From an uncultured Clostridia bacterium (GTDB lineage Bacteria > Bacillota > Clostridia > Lachnospirales > CAG-274): a stretch of 60,536 nucleotides of DNA. A model generated the notes under the pieces. It was given only the letters and a program-made list of their open reading frames with translations, had not been told where the DNA came from and searched no databases. Positions 1 to 8,732 of this stretch are shown here, piece after piece (positions within the stretch are counted from its first letter, which is position 1; every line of letters starts with the position of its first letter). A program made the position numbers and the translations under genes. The stretch spans positions 1-60,536 of the forward strand of contig CANRPW010000015.1 of NCBI GenBank assembly GCA_947632615.1. Direction: 5' to 3'.

Positions 1-312
1 GCCATAAACTGCTCTTATATTGCAATAAATTTAAAATTGCCAACAATACCATCGTTGTTAAATGGGTGGGTGGGGTTATTAAGAATAGCGTACCGCCCCA
101 AATAACATACCGACACGGAGCTCTCGCCAATAAGCCCCGGTCACCGACTTATCCTTTTGCCATAAACTGCTCTTATATTGCAATAAATTTAAAATTGCCA
201 ACAATACCATCGTTGTTAAATGGGTGGGTGGGGTTTTTGTAAATGGCGTACCGCCCCAAATAACATACCGAAACGGAAGGCTCGCCAATAAGCCCCGCTC
301 ACTTGCCCTTTT
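1..312. repeat. 158-bp tandem direct repeat, two copies plus the start of a third
   Basis: Copy 1 (1-158) and copy 2 (159-312) are identical over their first 77 bases and share later blocks, including the stretch from gcgtaccgcccc through ataacataccg and the block ctcgccaataagcccc. A third unit begins at 313 with gccataaact and runs into the last codons of the permease gene on the minus strand. No convincing coding frame, T-tract terminator or promoter was seen. The array may continue left of the window. It forms the 3' flank of the sugar transporter operon. Confidence 0.85.
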
Positions 313-327
313 GCCATAAACTACTCT

Positions 328-1341
328 TTATGCGCTCTTTTTTCTTGCAAGAACGATACTCTGTATTACAAGGAACAGGCAAAGCATAGCCGCAATGGTT
401 ATACCTGTCCACCAAGCCTCATCAAGACCTACTGATGAAACTATATTCTGTATTGTGTTAAGTGAAAGCACACCGAAGAATGTTCCTATTATGTTTCCTA
501 CACCGCCTGTAAGAAGGGTTCCGCCTATAATTGATGAAGCTATGGCGTTCATTTCCATACCCATAGCGTGAGATGCCGAGCCGCTGCCTACATGGAGGAA
601 ATACACATATCCGCCTATGCCTGCCAGAAGTCCACAAATAAGATGGGCGATAAACTTTGTTCTCTTAACATTTATACCAAGCATCATAGCGCTCTGCTTG
701 TTTCCGCCTACAGCATAAAAACCACGTCCAAGTCTGCTCCATCTGAGCATTATAAACAGTATAACAACTATAAGCAGTGCCACAATAACTCCCGGCTCTA
801 CATAAGCGCTGACGTAATTGCCCAGCTTGTTTACAGAGCCTAAGCCCGGTACATTCACACGGGTATTTTTAAGAGCCACAAATGCCTCGTTGGCTACGTT
901 AAAGGGTGTAGTATTTACAATGGTAGTCATACCTCTTGCAAAGAACATTCCCGCAAGAGTAACTATAAAGGGCTGTATGTCAAGATAAGCTACCAAAAAG
1001 CCCTGTACTGCGCCAAATAAAAGTCCTATAGCAAGGGCAATAAGTATAGAGCCTATAATGCTTCCGTCATGATAGTCAAGATATACAGCACAGCTCATAC
1101 TTACAAGAGCAGCCACGCCGCCTACAGAAATATCTATTCCCCCTGTTATCATAACAAGACTCATACCGCAGGAGGTTATAAGCAGGGCTGCATTTGCATT
1201 GAGAATGTTGAAAAATGTCTGAGGCTTTAAAAAGCCCGAGCCAAGTATAACAACAGCTCCTATGTACATTATAAAGAAGATCACTATTGTAATGGTGAGC
1301 AATATGCTCGTGTCTGTCATATTTTTAATTCTGTTCTTCAT
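328..1341 (-). CDS. yjfF: Sugar ABC transporter permease, YjfF type
   Basis: A 337-residue inner-membrane permease of the BPD_transp_2 (RbsC-like) family, nearly all hydrophobic with about 8-10 membrane segments. The conserved block MNAIASSIIGGTLLTGGVGN lies about residues 263-282. It is the last gene of a four-gene importer operon and starts at an ATG overlapping the stop of the preceding permease (TAATG), so the two are translationally coupled. By order and pairing with a second permease it matches E. coli YjfF of the galactofuranose importer YtfQRT-YjfF. The true substrate is inferred and could be another furanose or pentose. Confidence 0.85.
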   Translation of the reverse strand: MKNRIKNMTDTSILLTITIVIFFIMYIGAVVILGSGFLKPQTFFNILNANAALLITSCGMSLVMITGGIDISVGGVAALVSMSCAVYLDYHDGSIIGSILIALAIGLLFGAVQGFLVAYLDIQPFIVTLAGMFFARGMTTIVNTTPFNVANEAFVALKNTRVNVPGLGSVNKLGNYVSAYVEPGVIVALLIVVILFIMLRWSRLGRGFYAVGGNKQSAMMLGINVKRTKFIAHLICGLLAGIGGYVYFLHVGSGSASHAMGMEMNAIASSIIGGTLLTGGVGNIIGTFFGVLSLNTIQNIVSSVGLDEAWWTGITIAAMLCLFLVIQSIVLARKKSA

Positions 1342-2417
1342 TACATGCTGACCCCCTTTGTCTCTTTATTTTTAAACTTATTGCTGATTGAAGAAAGCTT
1401 TTCTCTCACAGCAGGTGCACTCATAACAACAAGTATAATAACCACTATAGCCTTATAAGCAGGCAGTGCGTCCGACTGCACATTAAACTTATAAAGAGTA
1501 GTTGTCAAAAACTGAATTACATACGCGCCAAGTATAGACGATGCCATATTAAACTTACCGCCCGAAAGAGCATTTCCCCCAAGAGCTACCGCAAGAATGG
1601 CATCCATTTCAATGTCTTTTGCTATAACCGAATAGTTGATGGTTGACAAACGGCTTACCTTTATAAGACCTGCTACAGCTACGCATAGCCCTAAAAGAAC
1701 AAAGCTTAAAAACTTAATAAAAGTAGGGCTAAGTCCGTTAAGTCTTGAAGAGCTTTCGTTTATACCTACCGACTGAGTATAAAGCCCCAGTGTAGTAAAC
1801 TTAAGCACAAGGAAGGTGACTATCATACACGCCACAGCTATAAAGAAAGGCGTTGGAATAGGCACTCCGGGAATAAAGCCGCCAAAATAGCCGAATGAAG
1901 GCTGGCTTATAATAGGAAGTTCGTTATTGTTTATCCAAGCCGCAATAGAACGACCCGCCGTATATAATATAAGCGTTGCTACCATTGGCTGTATCCTGAA
2001 ATATGCCACCAGCACACCGTTAAAAGCTCCGAAAAGCATAGCAACTATACAGCCTACCAAAAATGCAACTATTATAGGCGCTTGCAAAACCTCGGGTCTT
2101 GAGTTATGTCCGCAAAGCACTCTCAGCATTACCGAGCCTGCTATAGCTATAGCAGCGCCCACGCTTATGTCCTGTCCGCCTGAAGCTGCGGTAACAAATG
2201 TCATACCAATGGCAAGAATTGCAAGCTCTGAGCCGTAGTCAAGTATGGTTATAAGATATCCCGAAAGAACCGGGTTTCCTACGCTGTTATATCCAAATGA
2301 TATTTTGAAAAATGAAGGGTCGGCAGCCAGATTAAAAAGCGCCAATATTACAAGAGCTGCTATCGGTATAAATATCTGATTTCTGAATATGCCTGATATT
2401 ATCTTTTTACTTCCCAT
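1341..2417 (-). CDS. ytfT: Sugar ABC transporter permease, YtfT type
   Basis: A 358-residue integral membrane permease of the RbsC-like family and partner of the YjfF-type permease. Conserved segments include GQDISVGAAIAIAGSV (about residues 85-100) and MDAILAVALGGNALSGGKFN (about 276-295). Its start overlaps the stop of the ATPase gene and its stop overlaps the next start, so ATPase and both permeases form one coupled block. A GGAGGTGA ribosome site precedes the ATG. Having two distinct permeases is typical of the YtfT/YjfF heterodimer. Substrate specificity is not visible in the sequence. Confidence 0.85.
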   Translation of the reverse strand: MGSKKIISGIFRNQIFIPIAALVILALFNLAADPSFFKISFGYNSVGNPVLSGYLITILDYGSELAILAIGMTFVTAASGGQDISVGAAIAIAGSVMLRVLCGHNSRPEVLQAPIIVAFLVGCIVAMLFGAFNGVLVAYFRIQPMVATLILYTAGRSIAAWINNNELPIISQPSFGYFGGFIPGVPIPTPFFIAVACMIVTFLVLKFTTLGLYTQSVGINESSSRLNGLSPTFIKFLSFVLLGLCVAVAGLIKVSRLSTINYSVIAKDIEMDAILAVALGGNALSGGKFNMASSILGAYVIQFLTTTLYKFNVQSDALPAYKAIVVIILVVMSAPAVREKLSSISNKFKNKETKGVSM

Positions 2418-3931
2418 CAGCCTTCACCTCCTGCGATCGTACTCATAATTTTGGTTTGTGTAAGGTCTTCTCCCGAAAGCTCCCCTACTACCTTGCGGTC
2501 ACGCATAACTACAAGTCTTGAGCAGGTTCTCAGCATTTCGTCAGTTTCCGAAGATATGAATGTAACGCTTATACCCTCTGAAGCCAGCTTAAGCACCAGC
2601 TTTTGTATTTCAACTTTTGTGCCTATGTCTATACCTCTTGTAGGCTCGTCAAGTATGAGATATTCAGGGTGCATAAGCAGCCATCTCGCAAGTATGACCT
2701 TCTGCTGATTTCCGCCCGAAAGCGACTTTACAGGCGTATCTGCCGAAGCCGTCTTTATCTCCAACAGCTTTATATATTCGTCGGCAAACTTATAAGCCTC
2801 AGCCTTTGTAAATGGCTTGAAAAATCCTCTCATTACCTGTAGGGCAAGTACAATATTTTCACGCACAGACAGATCGCCTACAATTCCGTCTACCTTTCTG
2901 TCTTCGGGCAGATATGCTATGCCGTTTTTCATAGCATCTATAGGCTTATTTATCTTTACCTTTTTGCCCTTTACCTTAACCGTTCCGCCGACTACCTTAT
3001 CAGCGCCGAATATAGCTCTTACACATTCGCTTCTGCCAGAGCCTAAAAGCCCTGTAAAGCCGTTTACCTCACCTTTTTTTATAGTAAAATCGAAGGGCTT
3101 TATGCCTGCATTGGACTGAAGATCTTTTGCCTCAAAAATAACCTCGGAAGCATCGCTGCCTTCATAAGCCGCACTCTCTGACTTTATGTCGGACATATCG
3201 TCAAGCTCCTTGCCAAGCATTTTAGATACCAGCTTAACACGGGGAAGATCTTTGATCTCATACTCACCTACAAGCTGACCGTCACGCAAAACGGTTATTT
3301 TATCACAAACCTCATATACCTGATCCAAAAAGTGAGTTACAAATATAATGCCTACTCCCCTTGCCTTAAGGTCTCTCATAAGCCCGAAAAGCTTTTCAAC
3401 CTCCTGCTCGTCAAGAGATGATGTAGGCTCGTCAAGTATTAATACCTTACAGTCCATATCTACAGCTCTTGCTATTGCCACCATCTGCTGAATAGCTATA
3501 GAACAGCTCGAAAGCTGCTGTGTTGCCCTTGCGGGAATGTCTAAAGACTGTAATATCTTGTCCGCAGCGGAATTCATTTTCTTCCAGCTCATGCCAAGTC
3601 CCTTGCCTCTGCCTATGTACATATTTTCGGCTACAGATAGGTTTGGGCAAAGCGTTATCTCCTGATAAACCGTACTTACACCAAGCCTCTGAGCATCCTG
3701 AGGAGAGCGTATAGAAACCTCTTTATCATGTCCTTTAAGATAAATGTGTCCGCCGTCCTTTTCGTATACCCCTGTCAGAACCTTTATAAGCGTAGACTTG
3801 CCTGCTCCGTTTTCTCCCATAAGAGCATGTATCTCGCCCTCGCACAATGTAAAGTCTACATTCTGCAGTGCCTTTACACCGGGGAAAAATTTGGATATAT
3901 TTCTCATTTCCAATACTGATTTTTCATTCAC
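2417..3931 (-). CDS. ytfR: Sugar ABC transporter ATPase, two ATP-binding domains (YtfR type)
   Basis: About 504 residues with tandem ABC ATPase domains, as in RbsA/MglA/YtfR. Domain 1 has Walker A GENGAGKST and Walker B VLILDEPTSS. Domain 2 carries the signature LSGGNQQKV and Walker B YLILDEPTRGID. It energises uptake through the two downstream permeases. No ATG fits. A GTG at 3943 sits directly against the ribosome site AAAGGAG, so I prefer the in-frame GTG at 3931, about 11 bases downstream; the alternative adds four residues. The degenerate first-domain signature is normal for this family. Confidence 0.88.
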   Translation of the reverse strand: MNEKSVLEMRNISKFFPGVKALQNVDFTLCEGEIHALMGENGAGKSTLIKVLTGVYEKDGGHIYLKGHDKEVSIRSPQDAQRLGVSTVYQEITLCPNLSVAENMYIGRGKGLGMSWKKMNSAADKILQSLDIPARATQQLSSCSIAIQQMVAIARAVDMDCKVLILDEPTSSLDEQEVEKLFGLMRDLKARGVGIIFVTHFLDQVYEVCDKITVLRDGQLVGEYEIKDLPRVKLVSKMLGKELDDMSDIKSESAAYEGSDASEVIFEAKDLQSNAGIKPFDFTIKKGEVNGFTGLLGSGRSECVRAIFGADKVVGGTVKVKGKKVKINKPIDAMKNGIAYLPEDRKVDGIVGDLSVRENIVLALQVMRGFFKPFTKAEAYKFADEYIKLLEIKTASADTPVKSLSGGNQQKVILARWLLMHPEYLILDEPTRGIDIGTKVEIQKLVLKLASEGISVTFISSETDEMLRTCSRLVVMRDRKVVGELSGEDLTQTKIMSTIAGGEG

Positions 3932-3982
3932 CGATACATTCACTCCTTTCTTTTATATTTTGAGAAAACTCATATTTTTAAA

Positions 3983-4024
3983 AAGAGCGAAGAGCAATCG
4001 TAATTTACGCTGTTCTTCGCTCTT
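3983..4024 (-). terminator. Intra-operon hairpin between binding-protein and ATPase genes
   Basis: A 14-bp stem with one mismatch (arms 3983-3996 and 4011-4024), followed on the minus strand by a short T-run. Its position directly after the substrate-binding-protein gene fits a partial terminator or 3' mRNA protector that yields more binding protein than membrane components, a common arrangement in ABC importer operons. Read-through must occur, because no other promoter is evident for the ATPase gene. Confidence 0.6.
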
Positions 4025-4077
4025 ATATTTTTAAATGTTCAAACTATAAGTTTAAAATCTGTTGGCTTATCAGCTTA

Positions 4078-5088
4078 TCAAATTCCGTACTGATCTACGT
4101 CTTCCTGTGTTATAGAAGCAGCATCAAAGCCCTTTTCGTCCATGATGATAACCTTTTCTTCAGGTGTCTCGCCTGCTTCGAGAGTCTTTATAACCTCGTC
4201 GATGTAAGAAGCCTGGAAAGGATTGCACTGTCCGTCATAGTTCCAGTTGCCTGCCTGAAGCTCTTCCAGTGCCCACTTATTTGTGTCGAAGCCCATTATG
4301 ATAACGTCGCCGTCAACACCGTGTGTTATTCCCTTAGCATCAAGAGCTGCAACAGCACCCTTAGCCATGTCGTCGTTTTCTGCATAGATTACGTTGAAAG
4401 GTGTGCCTGCATCAATAACTGACTGAACGATCTGCTGAGCCTTTTCAGCGTTCCATTCAGCTGTCTGCTGAGTAACGATGTTCCAGTTGTCGTTTTCTTC
4501 AACCTTTGCATCAAGCGCGCCTGTACGTCCCTGCTGAGCAGCTGAACCCATAACACCCTGAATATGTATTATGTTGTATTCGTCAAGGCCCTGTTCTGCA
4601 AGCCAATCAACGGCCTTCTGACCTTCTGCATCCATATCGGAAACTATAGAAGCTGCATATAAGCTTTCGTCAGCATCTATTGTACGGTCGAAAAGAATTA
4701 CCTGAATGCCTGCATTCTGAGCATCCTGAAGAACTGAGTCCCAGCCTGCTGTGTCGGCAGCCGAAAGAAGGAGATAGTCAACATCGTCCTGAATGAACTT
4801 CTGTGCAGCAGCGATTTGCTCGTCATTTTTAAGGCTGTATGCAAACTGTGCATCATAGCCGTTTTCTGCTGTAAACATTGCTTTCATGTCAGCATCGTTT
4901 GCTGTACGATAGCCTGATTCGTTGGGGTCGTTGTTGATAATACCAACCTTGATAAGATCTCCGCTTGGAGCCTCTGTCTCTGTTGCATCAGCATCGGGAG
5001 CGTTTGCATCTGCTGCTCCGCCTCCGCATCCTACTGCGCCTACTGCCAAAGCAAGGATAAGAGCTGCGCTAAAAAGTTTTTTCTTCAT
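4078..5088 (-). CDS. ytfQ: Sugar ABC transporter substrate-binding lipoprotein (YtfQ type)
   Basis: A 336-residue extracellular binding protein of the periplasmic-binding-protein type 1 sugar family. It has a lipoprotein signal peptide with lipobox AVGC, so Cys21 is the lipid-modified residue, followed by an acidic Asp/Ala-rich linker. The mature part has LIKVGIINNDPNESGYRTAN near its start, typical of YtfQ/RbsB-like proteins, and IMGFDTNKWALEELQAG late. First gene of the importer operon, with AGGAGGAACACAA before the ATG and a strong promoter upstream. Galactofuranose is the best guess for the ligand from the four-gene layout, not a demonstrated one. Confidence 0.85.
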   Translation of the reverse strand: MKKKLFSAALILALAVGAVGCGGGAADANAPDADATETEAPSGDLIKVGIINNDPNESGYRTANDADMKAMFTAENGYDAQFAYSLKNDEQIAAAQKFIQDDVDYLLLSAADTAGWDSVLQDAQNAGIQVILFDRTIDADESLYAASIVSDMDAEGQKAVDWLAEQGLDEYNIIHIQGVMGSAAQQGRTGALDAKVEENDNWNIVTQQTAEWNAEKAQQIVQSVIDAGTPFNVIYAENDDMAKGAVAALDAKGITHGVDGDVIIMGFDTNKWALEELQAGNWNYDGQCNPFQASYIDEVIKTLEAGETPEEKVIIMDEKGFDAASITQEDVDQYGI

Positions 5089-5251
5089 TTGTGTTCCTCC
5101 TCTTAAGTTATGATGATTTTAAATTTTGCCTGGGCAAAATTAGTCTGTGAAAAAAGCTCAGATCTCACTTAATTTCAGTGAAAATTTTACAATTTTCACA
5201 ATGACTTCACTGCATTAAAGTGATAAATGTGTTATAAATGTACAAACATAA

Positions 5252-5264
5252 ATAACGCGTTTAC
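5252..5264. promoter_or_regulatory. LacI/CcpA-like operator downstream of the ytfQ promoter
   Basis: The partial palindrome ataacgcgtttac is centred on ACGCGT. On the minus strand it reads TGTAAACGC, matching the first half of a cre or LacI-family operator. It lies about 10-20 bases downstream of the predicted transcription start, the classic roadblock position. No regulator gene is adjacent, so the binding protein (CcpA or a sugar repressor) is inferred. Confidence 0.5.
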
Positions 5265-5279
5265 ACTTTCTATGTTAAA

Positions 5280-5308
5280 ATTATACTCTTTTAACTATTA
5301 AATGTCAA
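5280..5308 (-). promoter_or_regulatory. Sigma-A promoter of the ytfQ-ytfR-ytfT-yjfF operon
   Basis: On the minus strand TTGACA (5308-5303) and TATAAT (5285-5280) are separated by exactly 17 bp, a full consensus match at both boxes. Transcription should start near 5273, giving a leader of about 185 nt before the binding-protein ATG. Confidence 0.85.
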
Positions 5309-5367
5309 TAATTTTTTTAAAATATAAACAACAACTTTCTATAATTTTATACAAAAATATTAATATT

Positions 5368-6858
5368 TTATTCTGTCTGCAATGTATGTCTTATACTTAT
5401 TCCCTTCCATTTTCCCATATGATATCTCAAAGACATAAGAAGAGTACGCATAAGCTGATCTGCAACGAGAGCTATCCATGCGCCCCAAAGACCCAAGCCA
5501 AACAGATTTATAAGCACTATACAGAGGATAGTTCTTACTCCCAAAATAGTCACTGCGGTAACAACAGCAGCAAAACGAGTATCTCCTGCGCCTCTTAAGC
5601 CGCCGGCAACTATAAACTGATCCGCCTGGAATGGCATGCTTGCCGCCAAAAGAAGAAGTATAGGCGCACCCAGCTCCACAACCGAAGCCGAATTGTTAAA
5701 CATCGCAATTATCTCTCTGTTGAAAAATACCATTATAACAGTAAGTATAAGAGAGGCAGCTATGCCTAAATTTCGTGTTTTTCTCATATATATAGAAGCC
5801 ATGTCATATCTGAGCTTTCCTATAGACTGACCCATAAGGGTGGTGGCTGCGTTGGCAAATGCCTGACCGATAAGGAAGGTCATCGCCTGTATGCTCATAC
5901 ATACCTGGTGGGTGGCATATATTACATCTCCAAGTCCCGTTACCTGTTTAGTATATATGATTATGCCGGCTCTCATAAACACCTGCTCCATCATTGACGG
6001 AAAACCTATGCCGACAACGCTTGTCATTATTTTTTTATCAAACCTGAATTTTTCTCTTAAATCTATGTATACATAATGCTTTTTGCCGAATGATACCCAC
6101 ATAGCAATTAAAAAAGCTATGGTCTGACCTATAACGGTGGCAATAGATGCTCCCGCAACACCCATTTTGGGCGCTCCGAAATGACCGTATATAAGAATAT
6201 AGTTAAAGCCTAAATTTATTACATTGGCAAGTGTATTGTATATCATAGGCGTACGCGTATCCCCTATTCCACGAAGTGCCGCCGTAACCGTAAAGCTCAG
6301 ACACAGGGGTACAAAGCCGTAAAGCTGAATTTTTAAATAAACTATGCCAAGCCCCAAAGTCTTGTCGCTTATGCCGCTTCCTCCCATAAAGCGTATAAGG
6401 TCGCCGCAAAATATAAGCCCTATTATCATAAATATTACAGACATAACAAGATTTAATATAATAGCGTGCTTCAACACTATATTTGCCTTTTCTCTGTCCT
6501 GCTGACCGCGAAATCTGGCTATCATAGCCGTAGCACCTACGTTAAGAGCCTGTATCATAGTCATAAGCAAAAATTTGGGCTGTGTGGCAAGCCCTACGGC
6601 AGCCAGACCCATAATGCCCTCCTGACCTGCCATATGCCCTACCATTACCTGGTCTGCCATACTGGTAAGCTGAGTAAGCACATATTCAACCAAACAGGGC
6701 ATTGCAATAATTACAACGTCCTTATAAAGCCTCTTCTCGGTCACGCCCTTCGGCAGCTTTACCCTGCCTACCTTGCCTGTCATATAAGGCGAATTTCTAT
6801 CCCCAAAGCCTATTTCGTCAAGAGCAGTATTTACTGTTTTACCTTCATTCTCCTTCAT
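5368..6858 (-). CDS. MATE family efflux transporter
   Basis: A 496-residue polytopic membrane protein with about 12 segments, the normal size for MATE (multi antimicrobial extrusion) proteins. MATE-type features include the early TSMADQVMVGHMAGQEG segment near residues 65-82 and the repeat-like QVCMSIQAMTFLIGQAFANA in the second half. It probably exports cationic or polyaromatic compounds by Na+ or H+ antiport; the substrate is unknown. About 45 hydrophilic residues precede the first membrane segment. Separate from the importer operon, ending about 280 bp upstream of it. The alternative call of a flippase-like MOP-family protein is less likely. Confidence 0.88.
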   Translation of the reverse strand: MKENEGKTVNTALDEIGFGDRNSPYMTGKVGRVKLPKGVTEKRLYKDVVIIAMPCLVEYVLTQLTSMADQVMVGHMAGQEGIMGLAAVGLATQPKFLLMTMIQALNVGATAMIARFRGQQDREKANIVLKHAIILNLVMSVIFMIIGLIFCGDLIRFMGGSGISDKTLGLGIVYLKIQLYGFVPLCLSFTVTAALRGIGDTRTPMIYNTLANVINLGFNYILIYGHFGAPKMGVAGASIATVIGQTIAFLIAMWVSFGKKHYVYIDLREKFRFDKKIMTSVVGIGFPSMMEQVFMRAGIIIYTKQVTGLGDVIYATHQVCMSIQAMTFLIGQAFANAATTLMGQSIGKLRYDMASIYMRKTRNLGIAASLILTVIMVFFNREIIAMFNNSASVVELGAPILLLLAASMPFQADQFIVAGGLRGAGDTRFAAVVTAVTILGVRTILCIVLINLFGLGLWGAWIALVADQLMRTLLMSLRYHMGKWKGISIRHTLQTE

Positions 6859-6911
6859 ATCTCCACTCTCCTTAATTTCCTATTATTCTTAATAAATTCA
6901 GGCAATTTATT

Positions 6912-6942
6912 ATTATAACACAATTTAATACATTTTTGTCAG
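6912..6942 (-). promoter_or_regulatory. Probable promoter of the MATE gene
   Basis: On the minus strand CTGACA (6942-6937) and a perfect TATAAT (6917-6912) are 19 bp apart, a suboptimal spacing. It lies about 55 bp upstream of the MATE start codon in AT-rich sequence. Confidence 0.45.
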
Positions 6943-6968
6943 AAATTAATAATTTTTAATATAATAAA

Positions 6969-7002
6969 ACCTCTCGGCAAAACCGTAATTTTGTCGGGAG
7001 GT
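6969..7002 (-). terminator. Rho-independent terminator after hslO
   Basis: A 14-bp stem (6969-6982 with 6989-7002, two G-U pairs on the RNA) and a 6-nt loop, followed on the minus strand by TTTTATTATATT. It begins 9 bp after the hslO stop codon. Confidence 0.8.
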
Positions 7003-7010
7003 CGTTTAGT

Positions 7011-7889
7011 CTAATTATCAAGAGCCGCTATCATATTTTTAAGGTCGTTTTCGTCAAAGTCGTAGTCGGTATTGCAAAACCTACAGTGTACATTTGCCTT
7101 TTTATCCGTTTCAAGCATATCTGTAAGCTCTTTTTTGCCTACATTCATAAGGGCACGGGTGACTTTTTCTCTTGAGCAGCTGCATTTGTATTCCACTTCC
7201 GTTTTGTCAAGTATAACAGGGTCGAAATCGTGAAGTACACGCTGTATCATATCTTCGCAGGTCATACCGCTGTCAAGCATGGATGTAACGGAAGGCGCAG
7301 CCCCCAGACGGCGCTCCAGTCTTGTTATAAGCTCGTCGTCACAGTCGGGCATCATCTGAAGCACAAAGCCTCCTGCCTGCTTTATTGAAAGGTCTACGTC
7401 TACCAAAACGCCAAGAGATACCGCAGAGGGCACTTGCTCGCTTACCGTAAAGTAATATGTGAAGTCTTCGGCTATCTCCCCTGAGATAAGGGGCACTTGA
7501 CCTACATAAGGCTCTTTGAGTCCCAAGTCTTTTATAACAATAAGACTGCCGTTGCCTACGGCTCCGTAAACGTCAAGTTTACCGTATTTGTTAAGTGGCA
7601 GATCTACATGGGGATTAACCGCATAGCCCTTAACGATGCCCTTGCTGTCTGCCGTAACCGTAATGCCCCCTACAGGTCCGTCGCCCTTTATCTGAACGGT
7701 AAGTATGTCCTTTTCACCCTTAAGCATAAGCCCCATAATTGAAGATACGGTAAGAGTACGACCTAAAGCCGCCGAAATAACAGGGCTTGTATTGTGATAT
7801 TCATACGCCTTTTCTACTATGTCCTTTGTGTCGGCAAAGAAAAACCTGATACTGCCCTCTGCCGCCGTTCCTCTTAATACATAACTCAT
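7011..7889 (-). CDS. hslO: Redox-regulated chaperone Hsp33
   Basis: A 292-residue cytoplasmic Hsp33 of normal length. The C-terminal redox switch is intact: C-X-C in YKCSCSREKV (about residues 233-242) and C-X2-C in HCRFCNTDYDF (about 268-278), the four cysteines that bind zinc and form disulfides under oxidative stress to activate holdase activity. The N-terminal domain carries the typical LMLKGEKDILTVQIKGDGP. It is second in a two-gene unit, 15 bp after a methyltransferase gene, and is closed by a terminator. Confidence 0.95.
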   Translation of the reverse strand: MSYVLRGTAAEGSIRFFFADTKDIVEKAYEYHNTSPVISAALGRTLTVSSIMGLMLKGEKDILTVQIKGDGPVGGITVTADSKGIVKGYAVNPHVDLPLNKYGKLDVYGAVGNGSLIVIKDLGLKEPYVGQVPLISGEIAEDFTYYFTVSEQVPSAVSLGVLVDVDLSIKQAGGFVLQMMPDCDDELITRLERRLGAAPSVTSMLDSGMTCEDMIQRVLHDFDPVILDKTEVEYKCSCSREKVTRALMNVGKKELTDMLETDKKANVHCRFCNTDYDFDENDLKNMIAALDN

Positions 7890-7904
7890 TTTTATTTCCC
7901 TTTC

Positions 7905-8642
7905 TTATCTTTTAGCCACAAAATAAAACCTTTCGGTGGTTTCTTCGGGTGTATTTAATGTGTCGCTGTCTGCTATCTCCAAAACTTCAAAGCCTGCCTC
8001 CTTAAGCATAGCCTCCACCTGAGATATCTCATATGCCCTTTCAAGGTGTATTTCCTCATGCCTTGAATATTTGCCGTCCTTTTCTTTTATAAAAAAGTTG
8101 ACGTAATATTCATTTATGCCGCTTTCTTCGTCAAAATAGTTTTCGCAGGTGTAGGCGGACAAAGCAGAGGTTTCGCAAAAACTGTCACAGCCCAAAACCT
8201 CTCTCAGCTTATATGGGCTGTTCATATCAAATATAAAAAGTCCCCCGGGCTTAAGCGCCTTATAACAATTTTTAAATACCTTTTTAAGCTCGGCGTCCTC
8301 GGTGATGTAATTCATACAGTCGCAAAGAGATATCACAGCGTCGTAGGGCTTGGCGACTTCAAGAGCCACCATATCCTGACAGATGTAGTCAATTTTAAGT
8401 CCAGCCTCATAAGTCTTGTTTGCCGCCTCGGCAAGCATTTCTTCGGATATGTCAAGACCCGTTATATCATAGCCCTTTTGCTTTAAAAGTATGCTCATGC
8501 TGCCTGTGCCGCAGCCAAGATCGAGTACATTTTTTATATTATTTCCGTATTTGTTGAAATAGCCGACCATATTATCAAGCCATTTTTCATAAGGGACTTC
8601 GTCCATATAATAGTCATAAAGCCCCGCAAGAGTTTCGTACAT
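7905..8642 (-). CDS. Class I SAM-dependent methyltransferase
   Basis: About 245 residues. Motif I VLDLGCGTGSMSI (about residues 40-52) is the SAM-binding loop, followed by DITGLDISEEML (acidic ribose contact) and LKPGGLFIFDMNSPYKL (motif III region). I chose the ATG at 8642, giving a MYETLAGLYDYYMDEVPY start typical of this family; it is preceded by a purine-rich GGGAAG site, while the longer frame adds 19 hydrophobic residues of non-coding character. The substrate is unknown. Cotranscribed with hslO. Confidence 0.85.
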   Translation of the reverse strand: MYETLAGLYDYYMDEVPYEKWLDNMVGYFNKYGNNIKNVLDLGCGTGSMSILLKQKGYDITGLDISEEMLAEAANKTYEAGLKIDYICQDMVALEVAKPYDAVISLCDCMNYITEDAELKKVFKNCYKALKPGGLFIFDMNSPYKLREVLGCDSFCETSALSAYTCENYFDEESGINEYYVNFFIKEKDGKYSRHEEIHLERAYEISQVEAMLKEAGFEVLEIADSDTLNTPEETTERFYFVAKR

Positions 8643-8697
8643 ATTGCTTCTTCCCTTCTTAAGTAATATTATAATACAGCATTTTTTCAAAAATAAC

Positions 8698-8726
8698 AAG
8701 ACATTTTTAAGTCATTGTGATATACT
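8698..8726 (+). promoter_or_regulatory. Possible sfsA promoter giving a nearly leaderless mRNA
   Basis: TATACT at 8721-8726 lies 17 bp after a weak AAGACA (8698-8703). The predicted start site would be within a base or two of the sfsA ATG at 8733. No Shine-Dalgarno sequence is visible before that ATG, consistent with a leaderless transcript. Confidence 0.4.
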
Positions 8727-8732
8727 TAAGTC

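Noticed and set aside
79..288. Minus-strand open frame of 69 codons within the tandem repeats
   Set aside because: It exists only because the repeat lacks stops; no ribosome site and no protein-like composition.
5353..5368. AT-rich palindrome after the MATE gene as a terminator
   Set aside because: The stem is only A/T pairs and too weak; no other terminator was found there.
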